This document shows positions 1 to 11,181 of a DNA stretch of 64,000 bases, one piece after another. Below the pieces are notes generated by a model. That model ran no database searches. It was not told the DNA's origin and saw only the letters and a program-made list of their open reading frames with translations. The stretch is from NCBI RefSeq assembly GCF_910592395.1, contig NC_088314.1, positions 11,778,001 through 11,842,000 of the forward strand, written 5' to 3'. The DNA is from Lineus longissimus. Lineage: Eukaryota > Nemertea > Pilidiophora > Heteronemertea > Lineidae. Position 1 is the first letter of the stretch, and each line of letters starts with the position of its first letter. The translations under genes and the position numbers were made by a program.

Positions 1-1
1 G

Positions 2-3000
2 ATGCCCCCTAAAAAAAAGACGAAGACCCAGATGATGAGGGCCCTTAGGGCCAAAAGAAAGCAAGAAGATCCACAGGCATATGCTGCATCTCTAGAAAAA
101 CAGAGAGCTTAGTAAGTAAACAAGAGGCAGTTTCATTTTCCAGGGGAGTGTATGATAGTTAGCAGGGGAGGGGCAAAAGCTGAATTTTTGCCCCTGTTTT
201 CAGTACCGATCTGAAAAATGTCTTTCTAAAGAAATTCTCTTGCTGCCTAAAGTTGATGATTGAAGTAGGGGTTGATGTCCGTGTAGTAACTGGTGTTGAT
301 AGTGTGTCTTATTTTTCAGTAAGAATAGTTTTTCTTTTCTTCAGCTACCGCAAATGCAAGGCTGAAGGAAAGGTGAAAACAATCAGTGATCTTCAACCAC
401 GAGAACAGCGATCACTGCGACATAAATGGAGAAAAGAAAAACGTGAACAGAGAAGGGAAGCCAAACAAGCTTGTGAACGTCGGAAGGCACTCCTCACCCC
501 TCCTTCAACCCCAGCTGGTGCTGTCACACCAGGCCAAGTTCCTTCTCACCAAAAAATTGCAGGTCGAAAGAAACTGCGGAGAGAGTCGAAAAAGGCGTAC
601 CGCACGATCAAAGCCCAGAAGGAAGAAATAAAACGACTGAAAGCAGAAATGGCAAAGCTAAGGCGAAAAAACAAAACACTTCCCATGGATACAGAAATAC
701 AGGCAAGTGGTACATGCACTCATGCTGGTGTTCCTGCATCCCCGGCAACTAAAGCTGAGCAACTTGTCAAAACAGGGGATAAAGATGAGATAAAAAAGCA
801 GCTGACCTTTGGATTTGTTGTCCAAAGTGGAATCAAGAATAACAGAAATGAAGGTAACTCCAGGAGTAGGAAAAAGAAGAATGTTATTGTTGACTGTGCA
901 AAGAAACTCTTGAAAAAGTATCGCATGATTGAAAAGGCGGAAAAGGAACTGTCAGTGTCAAGGCGACAGCTCCGAAAAAGAAGAAATGAAATCAATGAAT
1001 CATTACATTTGAATGAGGGACACCTCAAACCCCCTTCTGCCATCACTAAACTGGTCATTGATTTTTTCCATAGGGATGATGTTAGTAGGCCTGCATCTGG
1101 CAAAAGGGAAACAATTACACTAAAGAAGGAGAAAAGACAAAAGCGCTACCAGTGTGACACGCTGAAAAACTTGAGGTTTAAGTTTCTTGCAGAAAACCCG
1201 AATCTCTGCATTTCGTACACATCTTTCACAAGGCTACGGCCTTTTTATGTGGTACCTCCAAATTTGAAAGCAAGGAATACCACAGCTTGTAAATTGCATG
1301 CAAACTGCGAGCTGCTAGCCAACAAGCTCTGGCAGTTGAAAATTCTGAAAACTGACAACATCCATGACATTGTCGAATCTATTGTCTGTTCTCCTTCTGA
1401 GCTCAAATGCATGTATTTGAAATGTGAAAGCTGTAAAGATGGAATGAGGAACATCTACACTGACCTAGTACCTCAGTCATTTCCTGATCCCATTGATTAT
1501 TATCAATGGCAAAGCAAGACAGAAATACGATCCACCACCAAGGGTCAGGAAATCAGTGTGAATGTTCACTGTAAGGATTTGCTGCATGATACTGTTAAAA
1601 ATGTATGTGATTTATTTGAAACGAAGCTCAAGGAACTCATGCCTCATCAGTTTAGGGTGCACCACCAGTACAGTCAGATCAGGAATCTCAGAAGTTCAAT
1701 TACACCTGATGAGTGTGTGCTTCAGGTTGATTTCTCTGAAAATTATGAATGTAAACTGTCGAAGGAAATAATGAGCATGCACTTTGGTGCTTCAAAAAGA
1801 CAAATTTCATTGCATACCTGTCATGTAGCATTTCATAATTCAGTCAAGTGTTATTGTACACTGAGTTCTGACACACGACATGGGGCAGCCCCAATTTGGG
1901 CCCCATTTGAATCCAGTCCTCAATGACATTAGGGCAAGAGGTGTTAAGAAACTTCACTTTGTATCTGACGGACCAACCAGTCAATACAGAAATAGAACAA
2001 ATTTCTGTCTACTGAGTAACATTCCATTCCATCTTGGATTCATATTTGTTTCATGGAACTTCCTAGAGAGTGGTCATGGCAAGGGTCCGGCAGATGGTGT
2101 TGGGGCAACCATTAAAAATGCTGCAGATCGTGCGGTAGCATATGGTAGGGATGTATCAGACCTGGAAAGCATGCTCAAAGAGTTAGATGGTAATTTGAAT
2201 GTCAAGTTGTTTGTTGTCACTACAGAAGACATGTCTGGTGTTGAGTCAAGTTTAGATGGAATTGAGAATGAGATCAAATCTGTCAAAGGAACCCTTAAAA
2301 TACACCAAATTCATGTCGCATCTCCTGGTTGCTTCAGACATCGCACCCTGTCGTGTTACTGCAAGGGGTCTTGTGGTGTATGTACCTGCCATTCACCTGA
2401 ACAAATTGAGTTCCCAATAATTCCAAACAGCAGCCAGCATAGCTCAACAGCAATAGAAAAGATAGAAGCCCAGCTTAGTATGGTGCAGAAGAATCTGTTT
2501 GAGAAGCGTTTGATAGAAGGGTTTGATGTTGTGGTTGATGACCTTTCCACTTTGTCTCCAGAACAACAGCAGGAATATATGCTGTGGAAGGTTTGGCGTA
2601 GTGAAAAGGGCAACAACCACTGCACTGAAGTACCTGAGAATATTGAGACAACAGTAGTGAGTGAAGAAAAAGAGCCCAGTCATGCCAGTGAGTTAAGACT
2701 AGAAGAACAGAATTTCTATGCGGTCCTTTTCACACGGGGGCAAACCCGCAATTTCTACATTGGGAGGCTTATTGACATTTTGATTGATGAAGAAAATGTC
2801 AAAATCAAATTCCTGGAGCGTGTTGGCAGTCGCACCCAGCATACCTATGACTGGCCAAGGAGAGATGATATTTTGACAGTTGAAAAAAAGTTCATAATTG
2901 ATAAGGTAGTATTTGATGGCCCCCCACCTTTCACTCTTGACAGTGAATTAGCCACTGCTCTAACAAAGATGATGCTATCGATGGGAAAAGAAGCTATGAA

Positions 3001-3040
3001 ACTGAGCCTGAGGTGTCGTACGATCATTGCATTGATGTAG
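2..3040 (+). pseudogene. two-exon transposase-like gene of an uncharacterised multi-copy metazoan family, one frameshift
   Basis: Exon 1 (2-111) starts with ATG at 2 and encodes a Lys/Arg-rich start (MPPKKKTKTQ). It ends at a GTAAGT donor at 112, and exon 2 starts at 345 after a TTTTCTTTTCTTCAG acceptor; the phases match across the join. The N-terminal third is highly basic with coiled-coil heptads (about codons for KAQKEEIKRLKAEMAKLRRK). The middle holds VIDFFHRDDVSR and a Cys/His stretch (CKLHANC...CMYLKCESC). The C-terminal half holds acidic motifs: QVDFSENYECK, FVSDGPTSQYRNR and ESGHGKGPADGVG, followed by a Cys-rich tail (CFRHRTLSCYCKGSCGVCTC). I recognise this layout from unnamed repeated proteins of cnidarians, fish and other animals. 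Spaced acidic residues suggest a DDE-type nuclease, but that is inference. A one-base shift at the C run 1901-1904 separates the two halves, so about 934 codons are no longer one frame. Stop at 3038-3040. Confidence 0.7.
112..344 (+). other. intron of the transposase-like gene
   Basis: The intron begins GTAAGT at 112 and ends TTCTTCAG at 344 after a pyrimidine tract. Unspliced, the exon 1 frame would stop at TAG (110-112). Splicing leaves two bases of exon 1 completed by the first base of exon 2 and gives a continuous basic protein. The in-frame open stretch at 253-344 is therefore probably intronic rather than coding. Confidence 0.75.
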
Positions 3041-3350
3041 AGTAGTTTCCAAGTTTTTCTGAACATGTTTAGTCTTTTATACTGTTCATGCTTAGTATAG
3101 TTCTTGTTCCTTTTTACTATACACTGATATTGCTCTAAAACTGGTCAGACGTGTGACAGAGAGAAGAGGCAATTTTTTTTAACCTGTTGATAAAAATAGT
3201 TTTAACTGTTATTTGGTTTTGTTTGGTTCATTGAAGAACTTGTTTTATTTTTTAAAAGGGTTTTTTTCTATTGTTAATTGTTATGTGAACTTTGGAAGTT
3301 GAAAATATTTTAAAACTTGTTAAATAAAAATTTATTAAAACGTCATTGTC
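3041..3350 (+). promoter_or_regulatory. 3' untranslated region with AATAAA
   Basis: This AT-rich stretch follows the stop codon. The hexamer AATAAA at 3323-3328 lies about 285 bases after the stop and just before the first copy of a repeated 14-bp motif. It is the most likely polyadenylation signal for the gene at 2-3040. Confidence 0.5.
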
Positions 3351-3357
3351 ATAGTTT

Positions 3358-3743
3358 GTCCTTCTTGTTACCATAATATGTCTTTTTTGTTACTCGACAG
3401 ACATAACGCATTTCCCCTTTAACAATTCAATATCTGTTCCTGAAACAAAGTGCAGTTTATCAGAAGCAATGTTTCTGAAATAGATGAAAGTTATTATTTC
3501 AGTTTTAACTATTTTAAGCATTTCGACCAAAAAATCATGGTAACAACAAAGACATGTCTTTCCTGTTACTTCGGTAACAAAAAAGACAACACATGAAATT
3601 TAAAAATGCATTTTCTTGTAATTAAGAATTGTTCTTGCTTTGCAACTTATTTAGTGTTCTTAGAAATTCACTAAATAAGCAAAATCAGGCCAAATTATCA
3701 GGAAAAAATAGGTTTGATTTCTGAAAAGTGTCTTTTATGTTAC
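3358..3743. repeat. six copies of a 14-bp motif GTCTTTNNTGTTAC, both orientations
   Basis: Copies are at 3358-3371 (+, GTCCTTCTTGTTAC), 3380-3393 (+, GTCTTTTTTGTTAC), 3540-3553 (-), 3556-3569 (+, GTCTTTCCTGTTAC), 3574-3587 (-) and 3730-3743 (+, GTCTTTTATGTTAC). The 3556/3574 pair forms a hairpin with a TTCG-like loop. They begin right after the polyadenylation signal of the preceding gene. Repeated subterminal motifs next to a transposase-like gene are known as transposase-binding sites in several DNA transposon groups; that role here is inference. Confidence 0.7.
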
Positions 3744-6700
3744 CGGTACACTTTGCTGAAAATCGCCCATTCCTGAAGTCACGTGATTGTACGAGAAACT
3801 GAGCTGAGCAACAACAATACTAACTCCAGGTCGAGAGAGAGCTGGAGTCATTAATATTTACCATTAGCTGCATGATTACTGTGAATTAATTGCAACAAAA
3901 ACCTGTCATCAGGATTAAATGACAGCCACGTGGATTTGTTTATATGATGGTACTATTTTTAGCAGGTGGCAAAATATCATATTACAATTACAAGAATTTA
4001 TTTTTGTATGTTCGTGTCAAATATCTTCATTTATGTCTACCATAAAACCTGTTCTCAATTTAAAACATATTTGGTGGGTCACAAAATGTTTTTGCCATAC
4101 ATGTAGAATCAGTAGTGACACGTAACGGCCAACTTGACGGGTCAGAGGTCAGATATACTACGTCACCCCCGCGGCATGTGACGGGTGTACCAGGGGCTAC
4201 GGGGGCAGCCATTTTGAAATGCTAATCAAGTAGTCCCAGGTTGGAGAGGTTGTATATGAATTCGAAAATGGAACGGGCTGTCGACTATTGTGGAGGTGTT
4301 CAATACATGCTCTAAAAATATAACATGTTTGCAAGTACAACGAAGTGTCCGAAAACAGTTAATCTTTAACCTATCAACCTGTCGACCATTGGCATTGATG
4401 GCTAACAGGAAAAAATGGTATGGTTTAACTTTCAGCAGATTGGGGAGGATTCATTATTTTAGTAGTAATGCGTGTAATCTGTGGCCAAATTTTGTTATTT
4501 TAATTCCGTGATAGTATAAAAGTGGGCACATCGGAGACGTTGCCGGGAATGTGCTCCCCTCGTTTAACCCTTTCAGTGCGTAGGTACGGCGGGTGCCGTT
4601 ACCAAAAACATGTCATAAAACTGCCCCCTCTAAAACCAGTTAAGTAAAAAACACAACTGCGATCTGCGAAACAACTGCAGAACTAGTTATTGGAACGCTA
4701 TTGGAGAGACTTGTTGATCTTTTCAGTTCAATTTTTTTTACATAGGGGTCACTGGCATAAAATAAGCGGAAGCAACCAAAAAAGCCTAATTTGGCTCTTG
4801 CACTATAGGGTAAAAAATTCTTAGCACTGCACTCTTATCTCAGCTGCATTATAGACACTAGCATATACCCATGGAGCGGGCAAAGTTGAAATGTAATATA
4901 CATTAGTTAAATGGGCACGATGATTGAACTACATTAAATTTCTAACGTTACTGAAGTTTTATTAAAGGTTTAAAAACACGCAATGAACTGCATTTAGGGA
5001 CTTATTGCTGCTATCTACATGCAACCCCCAATAGATTGATTGGAGTACGCTATTTTACACAATGCATTGAGACCAGTGACAGCAGGTCCTGTTCCAAATA
5101 AGGCCCTCACATATTAGGCATATCACCTACCCACTCCCTTACCCAATGCCACTGTCGGATCAAAGCCAGGTGCATGGAGAGATGCAGAACACAATTCAAA
5201 CTGACAACATCAGTCAGTAAAGAATAAATCAAAGAGCAAGCGCTGGCCACTGTACATATTTTGTCCATCCTGGCATAACTGTTTCTCGAATAGAACTAAA
5301 ATAGAATAGGCTAATCATTAATCTCCCTGCTAATACACTGCACCATGGACCAGGTTGTGTAGCACTACATACGTGCTGGAAGCTAATACTGATGTGGCAG
5401 GGAGAATATGCGTGAAGTTTGTGTATGCTTTTGAGAATGAGCGGAGCTCTCCAGTCGACGTGCTCTCTGAAAAGTTGTTATTTATTCTAAAACCACCAAG
5501 ATATTCGACGTATGACACCCTCAGTGACACTCTTACTTATGATCCACACCTACGAAACCAAAAGTTGCAAGAATTCGACGCATTTTCGAGGCCCAATTTT
5601 GAAACAAAAATCGCCTCCTATTTAGCGGCCACAACGCGCATTATAGTATAGATGGCCCGTTGATAGTGGGTCAAAGCATGTCAGATATTGCATATTGTTG
5701 CATCACCTAGAGTTTAGTTGCCAGAAGCTCCATCTGTTTTGGATAACCCAGGGCCACGGGTAGCGAGAGATCAGCACTTTCTCACGATCGAAGTTTATTT
5801 TGATGTCTGTAACATATACCTTGCTTGTGCTGCATTTGTGTGAGAATAAAGATATGGTTCAGTGAACAAGTTGGTATGAAACCATTGTGTTAGGTTCGCC
5901 ATCAAATCTGCGGCCGCTGCAACTCCAATTTAGTAAATGATTAAGAAACATCTTGCCCTTTAGGAAAAATCACCGAATTTCTAAGATGCCAACGAAAGAG
6001 CCCCTAAAGTCTTCTAACAATCATAAATGTTCTAAAATTATACGTGTAATGGACAGATGGTGATCCAATGATTCCGAAAATATGAAATTAAGTTGTAAAA
6101 AGTTTATTCAAGATTGACCAATCCTTCATTTAATATTGAGGACATTGACGAAAAGCAAGACATTTTTAGAGCTGCATTGAACATCTGAGTAACGTTGTTG
6201 CTGTCGCCAAGAAAGCTGTACAAATAGTCCAATGGCAATGTACCAATGAGCACTGCCACTGGTCCATTGAAATGGAGATGCAAGGCCCAATCTGGGAAAC
6301 GTTGCCCCACTATGTCTATAACTATAACTTCAGGGGCTCTTTCATTAACATCTTTAAGATTCTGTGATTTGACCGAACATCAACGATGCGTTCAAATCTC
6401 ATGTCACACACGACATTATGTCATGAAGGTCATGTCATGATCGATGATGACATCTCAACTCGATCGAACAGTATTCTATCAAAAGTACCCAAGAGCAAAC
6501 CAACGATCCGTTCAATTTGAAGTTCAATGCATACATTATAATTTTGGCGGCAGCGATTCTCACAACGATCCCTAATGCATTTTACATAGAAACTACTGGC
6601 TATTATGACGACGACCATTTTCATCTTTGAGCCTTAATCCTAACCCTAGGCCTAACGCTGGCTTATTATAAACAGCGAGATGAGTCATCATTATTTGTGC

Positions 6701-7705
6701 CACAAGATTTCTACTTCCCTGGACAATGAAAATCAATCACCTTTTCTGATGCTGCTGTCCACTTCTCCAATCAATGATACTGATAGAAGGGCCGAAGACA
6801 ATACAAGGCTACATGCAACTGCATGTTCATCTTGACCACAAAGGTTTTTGAATCTTATCAAGATACTCTAGTCGAATGAACCATAGACGTATATTGGCTG
6901 AGACAATCGGATTTACGCCATATATACGTCGATGCAAGGATATCAGAAATACCGCGTAGATGAAAGCACGTGGAAATGTACATTTGCATATCAAAGAACC
7001 CGGAAAAACGCTACGACTATGTGCAAATTTTATCAAAAGTGAACATGTATCTACAGAATCTACCAAATTTTCTTTATGTAGCTGTACAGTGTTTATATGC
7101 ACCAAATTCGAAATCAACTAAGAAATAAAGTGAAAATCGCAAAGCCGGCATCTTCCACCGTCAATATTATTGTCACGTGCAGTAATCAATTTCCACACCA
7201 GAGAGTCGTTCTTTACCCAAGTCTTTCACCCCTGGCAGCACTATGTGAGGAGGTGACCGATAACGATTGAATAAAAACAAAAATTAAATCAAATTTCTCA
7301 ATAGGGTCATTCCATTGGTGATTGATAATATTCTTTTGTAATTGCAGAAAGATAAAAAGCTATATCGTGATGCTCTTTTTTTGTCACGGCAATTTTGATG
7401 ATGTTAAAAAGTGCGCCATTTTGCACAAAATGACGCCGTTGTTGTCAGCGGTTTACACATGTAACAGTCATGCAATGACATGTTTTCGCGAGGAGATGTA
7501 ATCTCATGTTATGGTTTAAGCGCATGCACTGTGTTTATTACGTACTCGATTCGACTACGTCTTTTCTGACTAATGGCTGCTGATGAGAGAGTTAAGACGG
7601 TAAAAGAAGCTTCTTTGAAGTATTTTTTTCTTTTATCGTCTTAAGTTTTAAGACTAGATATACTCCGGCTATGTTTAAAAGGGAGTATAATACTGTGAGG
7701 TTCAG
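3744..7705. other. no supported gene; AT-rich non-coding DNA
   Basis: Only short open frames occur (all under 100 codons), overlapping on both strands with no recognisable motif. CpG-containing patches lie at 4120-4210 and 7140-7160. I saw no terminal repeats, RNA gene or retroelement motifs here. Confidence 0.6.
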
Positions 7706-7769
7706 GATGCTGCTGGGTCATCCTATTTTGCGTCAAGTGGCGACCAGTGGCGTCCAACGCGAAATAATA

Positions 7770-8972
7770 AGCGCGCAGCAAGTATGGTTAACGTACATGA
7801 CGTATCCAATGTAAACAATGTTTCTCAAGTCCATGGCTTCGATTCAAATGGCTTAAATTTGACTTAAAATGGCCGCCAAAAGACATAAACGCGCGAATGA
7901 AGCAACTCGACTATTCTGAGCTCCGACTCCGAGAGAGGACCACGAGAATATTCACACTGTTTTTTAATCAAACTTCAATTTCAGGGGGGTTCAGGGGGTT
8001 TACCCCCCGACATATTTGTTTTGATTTTTGATACTTTAGTAATAATATCCAAAAGATGCTTAAAATGGATATAATCCCGAATTGATGAAGCCAAAGACGG
8101 GCAGGCATTTCGAGAAAAAAATTTTTATTTTGAGATTTCATTCAATAAACCTTTTGAACGAATTCCACATGGGCTGTGGTGGGATCCGAAGACACCTTAA
8201 GGAGGAATGTATGTTTTTATGGGGTACCATTGGTTTTGCAGATCTGGTTTTTTCTAACGAATAATCAATATTCACTAGCAGGCTTTTTATGCTCCCACCC
8301 AGGTATGAAGAGGGTTCAATGTTCCTCAGGTTCTTTGTTCATCAGTCTGGTGTTCCTCAAGAGTCAAGTGTCTTCCAGTCTCTTGGCCTGCAAAAACCCT
8401 TTCAAACCAATTTTTTATGCATTAACCATTCGGCAACATGTTGGTAGGGGAAAAACCTGATCCCTGACCCCTTGAATTGGTTGCCCAGGTACGACCAAAA
8501 GCAATTGTCTCAAGAAAGCCACCAGTACGACCTCTTGGTAGTCTTGCCAATATCATACCAGTGAAAAGGAACGGTAATGATGGTTGAGGGTTGGAGTTAG
8601 GGTACCATCAAAGGAGTACCTCTTCCTCGCTCTGGGTTAAACGTGCCAAAGGACTGCACCATCATGAAGGTTTGGGGGTTCCACTCGAGCGCCCCCGGGG
8701 TAAGCAGCTCGGAAGGACTTATTGAGAGGCCAATAGGGGGTTTGAGGGGCCTTTCCCCCAATGCACTGGCTAAAACATGTCAGAAGGACAGGGGTTGGGC
8801 TCTCCAGTCCATGTCGACAGTTGCGCGAGTTCAATAGAGCTTGCACTTTACATTAGAATCTGCCAGAGTCCCAGACTACAATAGTCCGGACACCTTTCGG
8901 GGGGGGGGGGGGGGGTTTGGGGGGTTTCCCCCCAACCTAAAGGCGCTGCACGCTTACTAGGGCACTGCACTG
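7770..8972. mobile_element. probable 1.2 kb insertion inside the left arm of the MULE-like element
   Basis: The right arm of the host element reads (on the minus strand) AACGCGAAATAATA and then directly GGGTGTAAATGG. On the left these two parts are separated: the first ends at 7769 and the second resumes at 8982. The interrupting DNA is bordered by ATAATA at 7764-7769 and 8973-8978, possibly a 6-bp target duplication. No inverted ends or coding sequence were recognised, so its class is unknown. It contains a copy of the G-run repeat at 8655-8920. Confidence 0.55.
8655..8920. repeat. dispersed G-run repeat, copy 1
   Basis: A stretch with phased G/C runs and the landmarks CCCCCAATGCACTGGCTAAA, AGAAGGACAGGGG and AGAGCTTGCACTTTACAT, ending in a run of about 18 G near 8899. 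Related copies occur at 50095-50365 and, in reverse orientation, at 21720-21910 and 22740-22920, where the same AAGTGCAAGCTCT and CAGTGCGTTGGGGG landmarks appear. The function is unknown. The G runs could form quadruplexes. Confidence 0.6.
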
Positions 8973-9012
8973 ATAATATCAGGGTGTATATGGTTGGTTA
9001 GCCATATGGTTA

Positions 9013-9328
9013 AATATGTTTTCAAGCTCCTAAAACACTTTCAATAAACAAGATTTAGAAGTTTGGTGGAGTTTGCAAACATAGTTTTGAATAATAATCA
9101 CCAGAAAACGATATTAGTATGCGTCCAGCAAAAGTACTGGACGCCATGTTTGTTTTAGCTGCCGTTCCTTGGGTTTATAGAAAAAGCGGAATCGGGATCT
9201 GACATCAGGTTGGCACATGCCTTACATGGAGATGATGGATGATTATTCAATACTGGGTTTGCAAACTCCACCAAACTTCTAAATCTTGTTTATTGAAAGT
9301 GTTTTAGGAGCTTGAAAACATTTTTAAC
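9013..9328. repeat. inner inverted arms of the MULE-like element
   Basis: 9013-9077 and 9258-9328 are near-perfect inverted copies (AGCTCCTAAAACACTTTCAA, then GAAGTTTGGTGGAGTTTGCA), and pairing extends weakly inwards through GAATAAT. The right arm is continuous with the right terminal repeat of the element at 7715-9393, so these are the inner part of long terminal arms rather than a separate element. The left arm carries an extra duplicated segment with GCCATATGG near 9000. Confidence 0.75.
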
Positions 9329-9402
9329 CATTTACACCCTATTATTTCGCGTTGGATGCCACTGGTCGCCACTGGACGCAATTTAGGATGACCGATGCTG
9401 CT

Positions 9403-11181
9403 TGTAATGTAGGCGTAGCAATTATTTTTTCATTACGCCAGGTGGCACAAGTCACCGTAAACATAATTGACCGATAACACAGGGCATGCACCTGGTGAAC
9501 GTCTGGTCATCCTTAAAGATAGCGGTGAGATAGTCTGATCATATAGCACAGCGGAGTCTATTTGATTCAATGGGCTATAATCAAAACAACAAGGATACCT
9601 CCCTACTTCCGTCTCGGTCTCATAGATGTTCGCCATTTCACTTTCAGGTTCCATTTTAGCAAAACATTCTGTGGCGCATGGTTCTCTCACCGAGGTTGGC
9701 ATCTCGCGGTTTATAATAAGCTAACCCTGACCCTAGCACACAATACATTGCATAGCACTATCAAACTTAACCCTAACCCTTCACTGAATTGCGGATGGCC
9801 TGCCTGATCCTCTAAAAGTTGCATAAATCCTAATTTACGACTATAATAATCGTAAGAATAGACAATTTGTATAATTTTTCTGATCACTATACTTACCGAG
9901 TATTTGGTGAGAATTTACGAAAAAATGACCAAGTTTTTATGACCGCGGAGGCTGCCATGCTTCGTTAAGTTGGTAGATGCTAAATGCAATCACCTACAGT
10001 ACCCGCCTCGTTTTGAAATTAACTCAATGACGTCACTAATCTATTCTTGGGCTGAGGGTTTTCCGATGGGATAATTTATTTTTAACTTTTGACACGTGTT
10101 TGCTTGATCTGTATTTATAGATAGTAATAACATTAGTTTGTCATTTCTCCACATAAATGAGAGTTACTTTCTGCCATTTGTTGTCAATTTTTTTCTGATA
10201 ATTTTTTAATCCCCAATCTAGTGCAGAGGGACCTCAGGTAGTGTAGGGGGAAACCAGAGCACCTGGAGGGAACCCTGAACATAAATCCCATGGCTCAAAT
10301 CAGCTATTAGCAGATAGATATTTCTAATGTGCCACGCCCCTTTTACCTTCAGAGGTTACTAGGACATGTAGGTTGGTCCAGGTTGGTAGGGACCCGGCAG
10401 GGGGTGGGGGTGGGGGTGGGTACGACGTCTGCATCCAGCACTATCCAGTAATTCAAGCATCATCCAAGGTGCAAGATCATGGTACCAGATCAATGGAGGA
10501 TTAATGAGTGAAGTTCAGTTAATGTAGCTCTTTTAGCTCCAGGGCAATCCTGGGCCGCCGAGTTCAGGTGTTCTTCTTGTCCTTCTCCTTGGACTAGGGG
10601 GGAGTAACAGCCCGTAGGCCTACTGATTTCCTCAGGATGCTGCAGGGCAAAAACATTTTTTTCTAGTTTATCTTTAGGTGCCAAAATCTTTCAATTATAC
10701 TAGAATACTGGGTTGGTTGTTCCACGTAACACTAGTTCCAACACCGTTATAAACAGTCCCAAGTTTCTGTGTTGCAAGGGAGATTAGATTGGCACCTCAA
10801 GATGACAGGGCAGGGACAATATTTTCTTGCCCTGGAAAGAAGTTGAACTGACAATAACATGAATAATATTGTGAGATACCTTTTTATTTCAAGCTCCAGG
10901 CAAGAACAGTGCCCAATGAGAAAGACACAACTGAGGCACAATATTGATTACATGTAATGCAGTTCTTACACCTTCGAGAATGCAAAATTCAATGCATATA
11001 TTCATAAGGACAACATAGTTTTATACAATACTAGTTACTAATATTCGTTGACAGAGTACAGAATCGAAAGAACTCTCTAGTATTATCCTGGAAGAACTGA
11101 TTACAACAATCACTGATAAAAATGCAATGAATCCAAGGTGTCATGAACAACGAAAACCAATATTGGAACTGCGCAATAACT
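9403..11181. other. no supported gene; one dispersed repeat
   Basis: The open frames here are short and overlap antisense. 9975-10018 is an exact inverted copy of 17375-17418 (AGATGCTAAATGCAATCACC onward, 44 bases). A G-rich tract (GGGGGTGGGGGTGGGGGTGGG) is near 10388-10410. Nothing else was recognised. Confidence 0.6.

Larger units (their letters stand above)
7715..9393. mobile_element. MULE-like non-autonomous DNA transposon with a 9-bp target duplication
   Basis: The two ends are inverted copies of each other: 7716-7769 and 9340-9393 match at 50 of 54 positions, beginning GGTCATCCTA and running into GTGGCGACCAGTGGC. The same 9 bases, GATGCTGCT, flank the element at 7706-7714 and 9394-9402. 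A 9-bp duplication with long inverted ends starting GG fits the Mutator/MULE superfamily by established criteria. There is no transposase gene inside. Without the insertion at 7770-8972 the element would be about 475 bp and almost entirely palindromic. Confidence 0.8.

Noticed and set aside
720-1103. 127-codon antisense frame
   Set aside because: It lies opposite the well-supported coding exon of the transposase-like gene and has no motif of its own.
5355-5651. 98-codon plus-strand frame
   Set aside because: No motif, no splice context and an overlapping frame on the other strand; probably chance.
9720-9800. CTAACCCTAACCCT-like words resembling telomeric repeats
   Set aside because: Only a few scattered words, not a tandem array.
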